Counted from the stretch's first letter, positions 44,479 to 52,993 are shown. The stretch: DNA of 64,000 nt from Natrialba taiwanensis DSM 12281 (GCF_000337595.1 NZ_AOIL01000050.1:135588-199587); one strand, 5' to 3'. Program-made: numbers and translations. Notes: generated from the letters alone by a model not told the origin.

Positions 44479-45654
44479 TTAGTCCGTGGTGTCCGAACGG
44501 TCTCGGTGGCGCTCGAGAACGGTGCCGCCAGCACCGACGGCGATGTCGACGGGAACGGTCGCCAGTCCCTCGTCGTCCGACCGCTGGCGGGCGAGGGAGA
44601 GATCGAGGAGGGATTGTTCCGTCGGCGTGTCCCGTTCCTCCCAGCGGATGCTTTCGATGCGCTCGTAGACGCGCCCGCCGGTTGCGACGGCGACGGCAGT
44701 GTTGCTGCCTTCATCCACCTGGATGGACTGGAGCGCACCCTGTCCGACGTTGATCGGGGTCCAGTTCTCGCAGTGCGGGTCGTACCGATACGCGATGCCG
44801 TCGGCACCGGCGACGAAGACGGTTTCGTCGCCGGCCCAGATGTCGTAGAAGTCGACTTCGGCGTTGCGAACGCCGATTCGTTCCCACTCGCCGTTCGCGT
44901 CCGCGTAGTACGCGCCGCCGCTGGTGTCGATAGCGTAGAATCCGTCCGGGCCGGCGGTCAGGCCGGGTATCGTCGACCCGCCGCCGGGTTCGACGACATC
45001 GCCCCAGACCGGACAGCCGTCCTCGACGGTACAGTCGAGAACTTCGCCGGAGCCGTTCGCGATGCGGATGCGCTCCTCGCCGGTCGGCTCGGACACGGCG
45101 ATTCCCTCCCAGGTACTCGTCTTTTCCCCCGGTGCCGAGTAGTCGCTCAAGTAGCCGTCGGCGACGTCGTAGTACCCGAGTGCACCGCTGTCACCGGCAA
45201 ACCAGAGCCGACAGCCGTCGGCTGTTGCGTCGATCGTCCGCAGCGTGTTGTCCGCGACGCCCGGACCGCGCTCGATCAGTGTCTGCCACCCGTCGTCGCG
45301 TCGGTGCAGCAGGATGCCGCCCTCTCCACAGGCGTAGGCACCGTCCGCGCCGTGGACGACGCCGTGTAGCGTTCTCGAGGTCGGCGAGTCGGCTTCTTCC
45401 CAGTCGGCGGCCGCTTCGGCGTTCGACGGATCGGTCTCGCGACCGCCGTCCGACCGTGGTACAGCCTCGTCCTGGGATTCGAAGCTCGATGCGGAATCGG
45501 CGGCTTCCGACTCGGGGTCGGATCCGGAGTCAGAGTCAGGGCCGGAGTCGAAGTCAGAATCGGATTCGGAGTCGGCTGACGGGTCGATCTCGGGACTAAT
45601 TTCGGTCAGCCATTCGATCGCGTCGCCGAGCGAGTCGTCGAGACGATCGATCAT
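44479..45654 (-). CDS. cytoplasmic beta-propeller protein (Ycf48/BNR-like), paralogue of the lipoprotein propeller at 57.3 kb
   Basis: 391 residues. An acidic Ser/Asp linker (residues 20-90) separates a short N-terminal helix from a beta-propeller built of blades ending in W-x-I/L or Y/A-G-D-G patterns: TIDATADGCRLWFAGDSGALGYYDVADGYLSDYSAPGEKTSTWEGIAVSEPTGEERIRIANGSGEVLDC. The protein at 57344-58327 has the same blade order and near-identical signature strings (AGDSGALG, SAPxxxTSxW, GEERIxxxNGSGE). No signal peptide here. Its ATG overlaps the stop of the pseudo-GDH gene by four bases, so the two proteins are likely partners. Confidence 0.85.
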   Translation of the reverse strand: MIDRLDDSLGDAIEWLTEISPEIDPSADSESDSDFDSGPDSDSGSDPESEAADSASSFESQDEAVPRSDGGRETDPSNAEAAADWEEADSPTSRTLHGVVHGADGAYACGEGGILLHRRDDGWQTLIERGPGVADNTLRTIDATADGCRLWFAGDSGALGYYDVADGYLSDYSAPGEKTSTWEGIAVSEPTGEERIRIANGSGEVLDCTVEDGCPVWGDVVEPGGGSTIPGLTAGPDGFYAIDTSGGAYYADANGEWERIGVRNAEVDFYDIWAGDETVFVAGADGIAYRYDPHCENWTPINVGQGALQSIQVDEGSNTAVAVATGGRVYERIESIRWEERDTPTEQSLLDLSLARQRSDDEGLATVPVDIAVGAGGTVLERHRDRSDTTD

Positions 45655-47021
45655 CGAACCACCTCGTGAGCCGAGACGAGCCGCGAGAGCCCGAGTTCGT
45701 ACGCGCCGTCACGCCAGCCCACGTCGCGGCGCACACGATGGGCCCGAACGTCGGAAACGGCGTCGATAACCGCATACGAGAGTTCGTTCGCCATGCGCGT
45801 GTCGCTCATCTCGCTGCGGCCGACGTGACGACGCCATTCGAGGCTCGCGGCCGATAGTTTGCCGGCGAGCGACAGCACGGCCGGCACGACGGTGACATCC
45901 TGCTCCTCGAGAACGCGCTGCCCGCCGGCGGTCACCGCGCCGTACGCGCCTTCGACGACGAGATCCGCCCGAATCGTCTCTGCGTTTCTGGCGGTCACCG
46001 CCGTTCCTGATCCGGCGAGAACCAGCGCATCGACATCCGCTTCGAGGACGTTCTCGGTGCCGGTCATCGTGCCGCCGCTGAACTCGTCGATCGCACCCGG
46101 TCCGTCGAGGTAGCTGGGTGCGACGGTCGTATCGATGCCGTCGTCGGTAACGTCGTCGCCGTCACCGTCCTCGTCACCAGTCTCGTGCTCGAGCGTCTCG
46201 CTCTCCCCGTCACTATCGCCGTCGCCATCACCTTCGGCGTCGGCAGCAAGCCCGACATGATCGCTACACAGCGCGACGATCGTGCTGCCCCAACGGTCGA
46301 GCAAGCGTGCCGTCGTCGCACCGACGGTGCTGGTGCCGTACACGGCGACAGTTCCGTCCGACAGCGAGCGGCCGAGATCCGTCTCGAGTACATCTCGGAC
46401 GACGTGGGCGACGCTGTGGCCGCCGGCACAGGTGAACTCTCGCGAGCCGCCGAGAACGGCCGGTTTTCCAGCGGCCGTCGCGGTGTGGGGGCCGTCGACG
46501 CGTTCGGCGACGGCATCGGCGGCGCGAGCCATGGTGCGTTCGTCGGTTCCCAGATCGGGAACGAGAACGTCGCTGTTCGGCCCGAGATCGGTGATTCGTC
46601 GCGCGTAGGAGCGCGTGAGCCTGGCGCGTTCGTCCCACGAGAGTGTTTCCGGATCGCAGTCGATGCCGCCCGCTGCGCCGCCGAACGGAACATCGGCGAG
46701 CGCGGCGGTTACGGCAGTTGCAACTCCGAGTCCGGCACAGTCGCCGATTGACAGCCCGGGGACGTAGCGGTGCGGGCCGATGTAGGGGCCACGAACGTCG
46801 TCGTGGCGAACGCGGTACCCTGCTCGAACGTCGATCGTCCCATCGTCGCGTTCGAACGGAATGGCGATTTGCTGGCGCTGGCGCGCATACAGGAGCCGCT
46901 GTTCGATGTCATCTGGGACCGAGAGACGGTGGGCGGCGGTTCGGAGGTGACTCCACGGAGCATCGAGTGCGGGAGCGGTTCGGCTGGTCGTGTCGGTTGA
47001 AGCATCGTGCGGAGTAGTCAT
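45651..47021 (-). CDS. glutamate-dehydrogenase-like protein with lost catalytic lysines (putative pseudoenzyme)
   Basis: 456 residues aligned by eye with archaeal GDH: VRGPYIGPHRYVPG corresponds to RGPxKGGxRYHP, PFGGAAGGIDCDP to PFGGxKGGxxxDP, VPDLGTDERTMA to APDMGTDAQTMA, and VAVYGTSTVGATTARLL to VxGFGSVGxxxARLL. The substrate lysine (now Ile81), the lysine before the FGG motif (Thr105) and the catalytic lysine (Ala117) are all gone, though Asp156 stays. The dinucleotide glycine motif also loses its middle Gly (Ser231), and an acidic loop (about 260-295) is inserted. It overlaps the propeller gene by four bases. Probably a non-catalytic binding or regulatory protein. Confidence 0.85.
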   Translation of the reverse strand: MTTPHDASTDTTSRTAPALDAPWSHLRTAAHRLSVPDDIEQRLLYARQRQQIAIPFERDDGTIDVRAGYRVRHDDVRGPYIGPHRYVPGLSIGDCAGLGVATAVTAALADVPFGGAAGGIDCDPETLSWDERARLTRSYARRITDLGPNSDVLVPDLGTDERTMARAADAVAERVDGPHTATAAGKPAVLGGSREFTCAGGHSVAHVVRDVLETDLGRSLSDGTVAVYGTSTVGATTARLLDRWGSTIVALCSDHVGLAADAEGDGDGDSDGESETLEHETGDEDGDGDDVTDDGIDTTVAPSYLDGPGAIDEFSGGTMTGTENVLEADVDALVLAGSGTAVTARNAETIRADLVVEGAYGAVTAGGQRVLEEQDVTVVPAVLSLAGKLSAASLEWRRHVGRSEMSDTRMANELSYAVIDAVSDVRAHRVRRDVGWRDGAYELGLSRLVSAHEVVR

Positions 47022-47204
47022 CGGTTGTTTCGAGCAGTTGTTGTGCGTGCGTTGGTGGTGCGCTTGGTTCGACCGCGTCGACACAGCCAGTCTGCACAGC
47101 ACCGACTGTTTCGATCGCGTGTGGCTGAATACCGGTTACCGGTCTGAATGCAGCCGTGTCTCAGTGTCTCTCAGTATCTCAGGTGTGGCAGTTACACATC
47201 CGCG

Positions 47205-47573
47205 TCAGGGATCACAGAAGAGACAGTGACGTTCCCACTCGTGGTGTTCTTCAAGTCGCCTGTTGGCGTGCGTGCTCGGCCGGTAGGCGTTGGTTCGTCC
47301 GTCGAGTGGGTGCTTTTCGACGTACCCCTCGTCGACGAGTTCACTGAGGTTCTGGTAGAGTCGGCCCTGGTTGATGTCCTCGTCGTAGTAGCAGTCGAGT
47401 TTGTCTTTGATCACGAGCCCGTGGGGGTTGCGTTCGGCCAGCAGTCGGATGACGAATAGCTGGTCGCGTTTGAACCCGGTCAGGTTCGTCAGTGGGCGAG
47501 GGGGTGTCGACCCGTCGATACTCGATTCGTGCTCGTCGGTGTCGTCGTGGTCGGTAGGGATGTTCCTACACAT
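47205..47573 (-). CDS. PadR-like winged-helix transcription regulator
   Basis: 122 residues with LTGFKRDQLFVIRLLAERNPHGLVIKDKLDCYYDEDINQGRLYQNLSELVDEGYVEKHPLDGRTNAYRPSTHANRRLEEHH: the PadR-type arrangement of helix-turn-helix (HGLVIKDKLDCYY), GRLYxNLxxLVDxGYVEK wing and the DGRTNxY strand. A Cys pair ends the protein (HCLFCDP). It lies just before the pseudo-GDH and propeller genes (183 bases upstream on the same strand), and may regulate them. The acidic N-terminus is disordered. The 47-base tRNA-like structure at 47604-47650 is between this gene and the membrane protein upstream. Confidence 0.8.
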   Translation of the reverse strand: MCRNIPTDHDDTDEHESSIDGSTPPRPLTNLTGFKRDQLFVIRLLAERNPHGLVIKDKLDCYYDEDINQGRLYQNLSELVDEGYVEKHPLDGRTNAYRPSTHANRRLEEHHEWERHCLFCDP

Positions 47574-47603
47574 CGGTGCATCATCGGCGGGAAGACCGCC
47601 GAA

Positions 47604-47650
47604 GCTACGTGTGGGGGTCGAACCCACTCCCGGCCGAGTCCGGACGTAGC
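47604..47650 (-). other. nested inverted repeats forming a tRNA-like 47-nt structure
   Basis: On the minus strand a 7-base outer stem GCTACGT/ACGTAGC encloses a small CCGG-closed hairpin and a 5-base stem GTGGG/CCCAC with the 7-base loop TTCGACC. This looks exactly like a tRNA T-arm and acceptor stem, but the D-arm and anticodon arm are absent and the total length is about 47 bases. It may be a tRNA remnant, a regulatory hairpin in the PadR leader, or a terminator of the gene at 47661-47984. Confidence 0.45.
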
Positions 47651-47660
47651 AAGGGCCGGA

Positions 47661-47984
47661 TTAGGGACCGTGTTCTTTCCGGTGTTCTCGGTACAGGACG
47701 AGGACGAACGCCCCGAGCGGGAGGAGGCCGAGCAGAACGAGGAGCAGCCCTGCGATGAGAGCGGTGGGTAGCGATACGGTCAGGAAGTACAGCAGGACGG
47801 CGACTGCGCCGCCGAGCAGGAGGGTGACACTCGAGAACACGAGACCGAAGCTCAGTTTTCGCACGGTCCATTCGAGGTTCTGCGTTCGGCGGAGCTGGTC
47901 GATCAGGACGACGGCCGGTGGAATCGTCAGTGCGATCAATTGCAGGAGCATCAGTGCAACGTCGGTGCTTGTGGTGGATGCCAT
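47661..47984 (-). CDS. small three-helix membrane protein
   Basis: 107 residues, MASTTSTDVALMLLQLIALTIPPAVVLIDQLRRTQNLEWTVRKLSFGLVFSSVTLLLGGAVAVLLYFLTVSLPTALIAGLLLVLLGLLPLGAFVLVLY..., with three hydrophobic segments (about 7-30, 45-70 and 74-98) and a basic C-terminal end REHRKEHGP. I prefer this start because the longer version adds a Ser/Arg-rich leader. Family not recognised. It is upstream of the PadR-like gene on the same strand. Confidence 0.6.
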   Translation of the reverse strand: MASTTSTDVALMLLQLIALTIPPAVVLIDQLRRTQNLEWTVRKLSFGLVFSSVTLLLGGAVAVLLYFLTVSLPTALIAGLLLVLLGLLPLGAFVLVLYREHRKEHGP

Positions 47985-48326
47985 GGATTGTGGGTCAGAA
48001 GTCGGGATACCGATGCGCAGCGGGTGTGCTGTCTCGGTGGCTGGTGTGCTAACTGTGCGTCGTGAGAGCGGTTCGGGAAGGACGGATCGAGTCGCTGCGG
48101 TCACGAATGAGGGGGACGTCTGCTGTCGGTGTCGCGGGTTAATGGAGAGTCCAGCCGGCGTCTGGGCCAGGGCTGAATCGAGGTCAGCCCCGGGACCGCG
48201 GTCGCGACCCGGAATCGAGCCGGAACTGGGCCAGGATCGCGTCTGAATCAGCGCTAGCTACGGGGAGCTTCGATATCGAAGTTGGGTCCGATCGTCGTCG
48301 TAACGACCGCTTACTCGGCAGAGACA
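47985..48326. other. 342-base intergenic region with 14-base perfect palindrome
   Basis: Nothing gene-like. A perfect palindrome CTTCGATATCGAAG occurs at 48268-48281, 46 bases after the stop codon of the oxidase-like gene (minus strand). An octamer-like repeat GGGCCAGG occurs twice (near 48168 and 48229). Confidence 0.5.
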
Positions 48327-49901
48327 CTACCATTCTCGCGCGTGTGACGGCTCGTCAGCGAGGTTCCACGGATCGTCGCCGGCGTGCTCGCCGACCCAGA
48401 GCGACCGACCGAGGTTGAGCAGGAAGACGAGCTGGCCCACGGCGATGACGTAGGCTCCGACGGTAGCAAGCTGGTGAATCGGCGCGAACGCGGGCGGGTA
48501 GGTCGCGATTCGTCGCGGTAACTCCGCGAAGCCGACGACGAAGAGCGCGCCGAAGGTCACGATGATTCCGACGATAGTGAGCCAGACGTGCAGGTGAGCG
48601 AGCGTCGGATCATACCACCGGCCGGTAAGCAGCGGAAACCAGTAGTACGCCCCGGCGACGAGCGTGAACGCGACGAACCCGACGAGCATCATGTGGAAGT
48701 GGGCGACGACGTAGTACGTCCCGTTGTAGAGGACGTTGATCGGAGCCACCGCGAGAAAGACGCCGGTCACGCCGCCGACGATGAAGAAAGCGATCGCTGC
48801 GATGGTCGCGATCATCGGCGCTGTGTGCTGGATTGCACCCCCCCACAGCGTGCCGAGCCACGTACAGAGCTTCGCCGAACTCGGGACGGCGACCGCCAGC
48901 GTCACGAACATAAACACGGCGCGGACGCTGACGCCCATCCCGGCCATGAACAGGTGGTGTCCCCAGACGGTAAACGAGAGGATGCCGATCGCAAACGTCG
49001 AGTAGACGACCGATCGGCGGCCGAACAGCCGCCGTCCGGCGAATCGCGGCAGCACGTGGCTAGCGATGCCCATCGGTGGCAACACCAGGATGTACACTAG
49101 CGGATGGGCGAAGAACCAGAACAGGTTCAACCAGACCATCGGGCCGCTCCGACCGACGAGGAGCCCGACCCCAGCCGCCCGTTCGAGGAGCAAGAGCGCA
49201 AGCGAACCGGCCAGAACCGGGAAGGCGACGACCGCCATCGCCGCGCTCGTCACCACCGTCCAGGTGAACGTGTCGACGTCGCTCCACGGAATCGTCCGAC
49301 GGTGACAGACCGTGACGACGAGGTTCGCCGCGGTCAGCGACGTGCTGATCGCAACGAGCAGGAGGCCGGCGACCAGCGCGTCGACGGCGGGATTCGACGA
49401 CGCGACGCTCATCGGCGGGTACAGCGTCCAGCCGATCGCGACGGGGTCGAGTCCCGCCACGTCGAGTGCACTGCCGATCGTTCCGGCCCGAACCAGTATC
49501 GCAGCCGGGATCTGCAACCAGAACGCCGTCGCAGCAAGGGCGGGAAACGCGGTTCGTTCGGCACGGATCAGCGCTGGAACCGTCGCGTACGCGTATCCCC
49601 ATATCGCGGGAACCGCGAACAGGAACAACATCGTCAACCCGTGGGTCGTGAAGAGCGAACTGTAGACGTCGGCCGACCAGTGATCCAGCGTCGGCGTGAC
49701 GAGCGTCGTCCGAAGGAGCACGGCGTCGAGGCCGCCCCAGAGCCCCATCACCAGCGCGAAGACGAGGAACCACCGTCCGAGTCGGACGTGGCCGACGGCG
49801 ATCAATCGCCGGCCCGTTTCGACGGGCTCGCTTGTCGTTTCGAGTTCAGTGCCGTCAGCGTCGCCAGCGTCATCGTCGTCGGATGAGTGGGGTAGTGGCA
49901 T
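48327..49901 (-). CDS. orphan heme-copper oxidase subunit I-like protein
   Basis: 524 residues with about twelve helices. Heme and copper ligands are kept: His87 (SLFTTHG), His266 (FFAHPLVY), His315-His316 (WGHHLFMAGM), His401 and His403 (VVAHFHMMLVG), plus the cross-linking Tyr270, the K-channel Lys344 (PSSAKLCTW) and Arg463-464 (LPRRIATYPP). But the D-channel Glu of the HPEVY motif is Leu268, the upstream Asn residues (GNWLVPL...NN) are replaced, and no YS substitute exists. No subunit II, III or cupredoxin gene is adjacent. It may reduce oxygen with altered proton coupling, or sense it. ATG 49901 is used. Confidence 0.85.
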   Translation of the reverse strand: MPLPHSSDDDDAGDADGTELETTSEPVETGRRLIAVGHVRLGRWFLVFALVMGLWGGLDAVLLRTTLVTPTLDHWSADVYSSLFTTHGLTMLFLFAVPAIWGYAYATVPALIRAERTAFPALAATAFWLQIPAAILVRAGTIGSALDVAGLDPVAIGWTLYPPMSVASSNPAVDALVAGLLLVAISTSLTAANLVVTVCHRRTIPWSDVDTFTWTVVTSAAMAVVAFPVLAGSLALLLLERAAGVGLLVGRSGPMVWLNLFWFFAHPLVYILVLPPMGIASHVLPRFAGRRLFGRRSVVYSTFAIGILSFTVWGHHLFMAGMGVSVRAVFMFVTLAVAVPSSAKLCTWLGTLWGGAIQHTAPMIATIAAIAFFIVGGVTGVFLAVAPINVLYNGTYYVVAHFHMMLVGFVAFTLVAGAYYWFPLLTGRWYDPTLAHLHVWLTIVGIIVTFGALFVVGFAELPRRIATYPPAFAPIHQLATVGAYVIAVGQLVFLLNLGRSLWVGEHAGDDPWNLADEPSHAREW

Positions 49902-49962
49902 GCTGGTCACCGTGTAAAGTCAGTGCAAGCGCTCGTCTCGGTTCGAACCGGTACTCGTACGA

Positions 49963-51432
49963 TCAGTTGCTCCCTCGCTCGAAACTGAACGATCTGAGCA
50001 GTTCGCGAACCCCGAGCAGGGAGACGGTCGTCGCGACGGTAAACGCCGCAACGGGGTGGATCGCGTACAGGAGGCCGCCGACGAACGGGGCCGGGACGAG
50101 TGCGACCCGAACCGCCGTCAGGAGGGGCTCGGGCGGCGGGAGACCGAGTGCCGTCGCATCCGCGTCGGGGCTCACATCGTGGCTCGGCCGGGCGGTCGGT
50201 CCGACGGTCGGTCTGAGCGGTTCGATCGCGGTCCGACAGCCGAGCACGGCAAACAGGAGCGCAACGATGGCGACCGACGACGCCGCGACGAGGGCCATCG
50301 GAACCAGCGAGACGCTCGCGAGACCGAGGGCCAGGAGCCACCGTCGATCGACCGCCGAGACGAGCCACGGGGCGGCTATCGCGCCGAGAAGCGCTCCGCC
50401 GGCCTCCGCGAGGACGAACACGCCGAACAGCGCGGCTGGCATCAGCGACCGCCCGCCGACCGAGAGCGAAAGCGGCTGTTCCTCGACGAACAGCAACACC
50501 AGGTACGGCGTACTCCCCACGAGCGCCAGCCTGACGAGCGCGTCGCCGGTGATCGTCCAGCGCCGCCGGTCGGAGAGGGCCGCGATCGCCCGGCGAACCG
50601 ACGCGATCGAATCGGGAACCCGGCCCCTCGCCGCACTCGGCGCTTCGGTGCGACCGACGAGCGGAAGCCGGTCGGTATCGCCGACGACCCCCCGCGTAAT
50701 CGCCGCGACGAGCGTGATCGAAGCACCCGTGGCCGCGACGATCGAAAATCCGGTTTTGACGCCGCCGACGATCGCGATCGCTGCGGTCACGATCAGCGCG
50801 CCGGCACCGATCCCGAGCGCTCCGATAACGGTGCCCGCACGAGCGTCGTGGTCTCGATCGGCTCCCGACGGAGTGAACTCGTCGGCTTCAGTTCGGGTCG
50901 ATCGCGTTTTTCGACCGACGATCCTGGTATCGATCGGCCAGAGGGTCCGCACCGGGCCGAAACTGTGCCAGGCCTGGAGGAGCACGACCCCGACTGCGAG
51001 CCATCCGAGCGCCGAAAGCGGCGTACCGAGGAGCGTATCGAGCGTCGGTGCGCCCGTCCAGACGAACAGTCCGAGGGTCGCAAACAGCACCGAGGCGACT
51101 GCGATCACCTGCGCCGGGAGGCTGCCGGTTTCGGCGTTTCTATCACCAGTTTCTGCTTCGTCACCCGAGTTCAGCCCGGTGGTCGCGGATGCCGTCACGA
51201 CGACGGTCACGCCGAGACCGGTGCTGACGAGCAGTCCGGTGACGATCGGCCCGTAGCCGAGTGCCGACAGGAACTCGGGGAAGTAGCGTTCAGCGATGCG
51301 GATCAACCCGTGGCTCGTGACGAGGGTGACGAGCAGGACGATCCGAACGGGATCGAACCGTCCGCCGGGTGATGGCCGTGGCTGGGGCCGGGATCGGCTC
51401 CGGGATTGAGGCTGTGGTTGGGATGTCGTCAT
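49963..51432 (-). CDS. divergent MFS-like transporter
   Basis: 489 residues. A Ser/Arg/Pro-rich leader (QPQSRSRSRPQPRP) precedes about twelve hydrophobic segments in two blocks separated by an acidic/basic linker (TRIVGRKTRSTRTEADEFTPSGADRD). The arrangement fits the major facilitator superfamily: helix 1 with RIVLLVTLVTSHGLIRIAERYFPEFL, and a second half starting IGALGIGAGALIVTAAIAIV. The usual MFS signature GxxxDxxGRR is poorly kept, so the family assignment is tentative and the substrate unknown. Between the permease (14 bases upstream) and the oxidase-like gene, it probably belongs to one operon. Confidence 0.6.
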   Translation of the reverse strand: MTTSQPQPQSRSRSRPQPRPSPGGRFDPVRIVLLVTLVTSHGLIRIAERYFPEFLSALGYGPIVTGLLVSTGLGVTVVVTASATTGLNSGDEAETGDRNAETGSLPAQVIAVASVLFATLGLFVWTGAPTLDTLLGTPLSALGWLAVGVVLLQAWHSFGPVRTLWPIDTRIVGRKTRSTRTEADEFTPSGADRDHDARAGTVIGALGIGAGALIVTAAIAIVGGVKTGFSIVAATGASITLVAAITRGVVGDTDRLPLVGRTEAPSAARGRVPDSIASVRRAIAALSDRRRWTITGDALVRLALVGSTPYLVLLFVEEQPLSLSVGGRSLMPAALFGVFVLAEAGGALLGAIAAPWLVSAVDRRWLLALGLASVSLVPMALVAASSVAIVALLFAVLGCRTAIEPLRPTVGPTARPSHDVSPDADATALGLPPPEPLLTAVRVALVPAPFVGGLLYAIHPVAAFTVATTVSLLGVRELLRSFSFERGSN

Positions 51433-51445
51433 GGGTGGAAGCGAC

Positions 51446-52993
51446 TTACTTCAGGCCTCGCGATTCGAGCGCGTACGCGACTCGTCTCACGAGGTCGTAG
51501 GCGTGATAGAGAACGCCCGCGACGTACGGTGCGATTCGGTTGCCGAGGCGGACGCGTTGGTCCGGCTCGAGGGCGACGTACACCTGCACGGCGAAGAGGG
51601 GGAGCGTAACGACGTTGAATAGGGACGTGTAGGCTCCAGGGACCGTCCCGCCGGACGTACCGGGTGACGGAACGAGACCGACTCCGGAAAAGACGAGTTC
51701 GACGAGGAAGCCGGCGATGACGGCGGCGGCGAAGAACGCGGCGAACATGACGCCGGCCATGCGGAGGCCGTAGTAGCGGTGGTACGTTCGGACCAGCGGG
51801 AGGATCAGCAGGTCGGCGAAGATGAACGCGAGGACGCCGCCGAACGAGACGCCGTTTTGCCAGAGGACGACGGCGAAGGGAATGTTGCCGACGGAGCAGA
51901 GAAACGTCAGCACGCCGACGATGGCTCCGAGCACGACGTTGGAGAAGAGGCGCGTGAGACTTCCCTCGGGACCGACGCCGAAGAGGGCGGTCCACCAGGT
52001 GTCGGGGACGAATGCGGCGAGGAGTCCGGCGAGGAGGAATCCGAAGAGGATGTCTCGCCAGAGCATGTCCCACTCGCTCATCGTGTTCGCGATCGCGCTT
52101 TGCCAGCGGTCGCCCGAGAGGAGTTCGGGGCCGGCGGTAACGGCCTCGCGGTCGTCGGCCGGGTCGTACGCGTTGAGACAGCCGCCACAGCAGAAGTATC
52201 GGCGCTCGCCGTCGAACGTTCGCGTGATCGTCTCCTCGTCGGTCGGCGGGGCGGCCATGCCGCAGGTCGCGCATTCGGTTTCGTCGAGCGCGCGAGCGTG
52301 GGCGCGTGCCCGTTCGATCCACGATGACGGGACGAACCGCCGGTAGACGATGCCGAGAACGACGACGGCGATTAGCCCGCCGGTGATCTCTGCGGCGGCA
52401 AACTGCCAGCCGAGCAACGTCAGGACGACGAGTGCGAGTTCGAGGACGAGATCCGTACTCGCAAACTGGAACGCTCCGAGGGTGGACGCGGCCGAGGCAC
52501 CCTTGGTGAACAGCGACCGGGTCATCGCGACCGCGGAGAACGAGCAACTCGAGGAGGCCGTGCCGAAGACGGTCCCGTAGCCGATCTCCCGCCAGCCGTC
52601 GTCGCCGAGGTAGTCGGTGAGCTGATCCTCGTCGACGAACTCCTGGATGGCACCGGTGATCGTAAAGCCGAGGACGAGCGCCCACCAGGTATCCCAGGCC
52701 ATCTCGAGTGCGATGACCAGGGCCGTCACGAGCTGGATCAGGAGGGCACCGAGCAGCCCGGCGAGCCTGGCCGCGAGGTCGAGTCCGCCGCCGGTGACCG
52801 GTCCGAAGACGAAGCCGAGTTCAGCCGAGAGGGCGATAGCGATGGTGTTGGTGGTGGTGACGGTGGTGATGGTGGCCGACCCGGATTCGAGGTGGCTCTG
52901 GACGAGTAGCAATCGGAGCAACGAGACGAACTGGTGGCCGGACACGGGCCAGAGACTGGCCTGGTCGGTGAGCAGGTGTATCTCTGAGAGCAT
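51446..52993 (-). CDS. Cu/Zn-efflux-type permease with central Cys-rich metal-binding domain (DUF318/ArsP family)
   Basis: 515 residues. Membrane halves of the DUF318/ArsP_1 permease family: first half with SSSCSFSAVAMTRSLFTKGASAASTLGAFQFASTD, second with FLCSVGNIPFAVVLWQNGVSFGGVLAFIFADLLILPL. Between them, residues 241-272 carry ATGM-like CATCGM and CCGGC (Cys241, 244, 268, 269, 272), a YHS/TRASH-type metal-sensing knuckle. This arrangement is that of SO_0444-like Cu/Zn efflux transporters. The mRNA may have a leader of about 200 bases from a TATA-like element near 53222-53230. The MFS gene follows by 13 bases. Confidence 0.82.
   Translation of the reverse strand: MLSEIHLLTDQASLWPVSGHQFVSLLRLLLVQSHLESGSATITTVTTTNTIAIALSAELGFVFGPVTGGGLDLAARLAGLLGALLIQLVTALVIALEMAWDTWWALVLGFTITGAIQEFVDEDQLTDYLGDDGWREIGYGTVFGTASSSCSFSAVAMTRSLFTKGASAASTLGAFQFASTDLVLELALVVLTLLGWQFAAAEITGGLIAVVVLGIVYRRFVPSSWIERARAHARALDETECATCGMAAPPTDEETITRTFDGERRYFCCGGCLNAYDPADDREAVTAGPELLSGDRWQSAIANTMSEWDMLWRDILFGFLLAGLLAAFVPDTWWTALFGVGPEGSLTRLFSNVVLGAIVGVLTFLCSVGNIPFAVVLWQNGVSFGGVLAFIFADLLILPLVRTYHRYYGLRMAGVMFAAFFAAAVIAGFLVELVFSGVGLVPSPGTSGGTVPGAYTSLFNVVTLPLFAVQVYVALEPDQRVRLGNRIAPYVAGVLYHAYDLVRRVAYALESRGLK

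Noticed and set aside
48327-51432. Complete terminal oxidase operon
   Set aside because: Only subunit I is found; the neighbours are an MFS-like protein and a permease. There is no CuA or subunit III gene.
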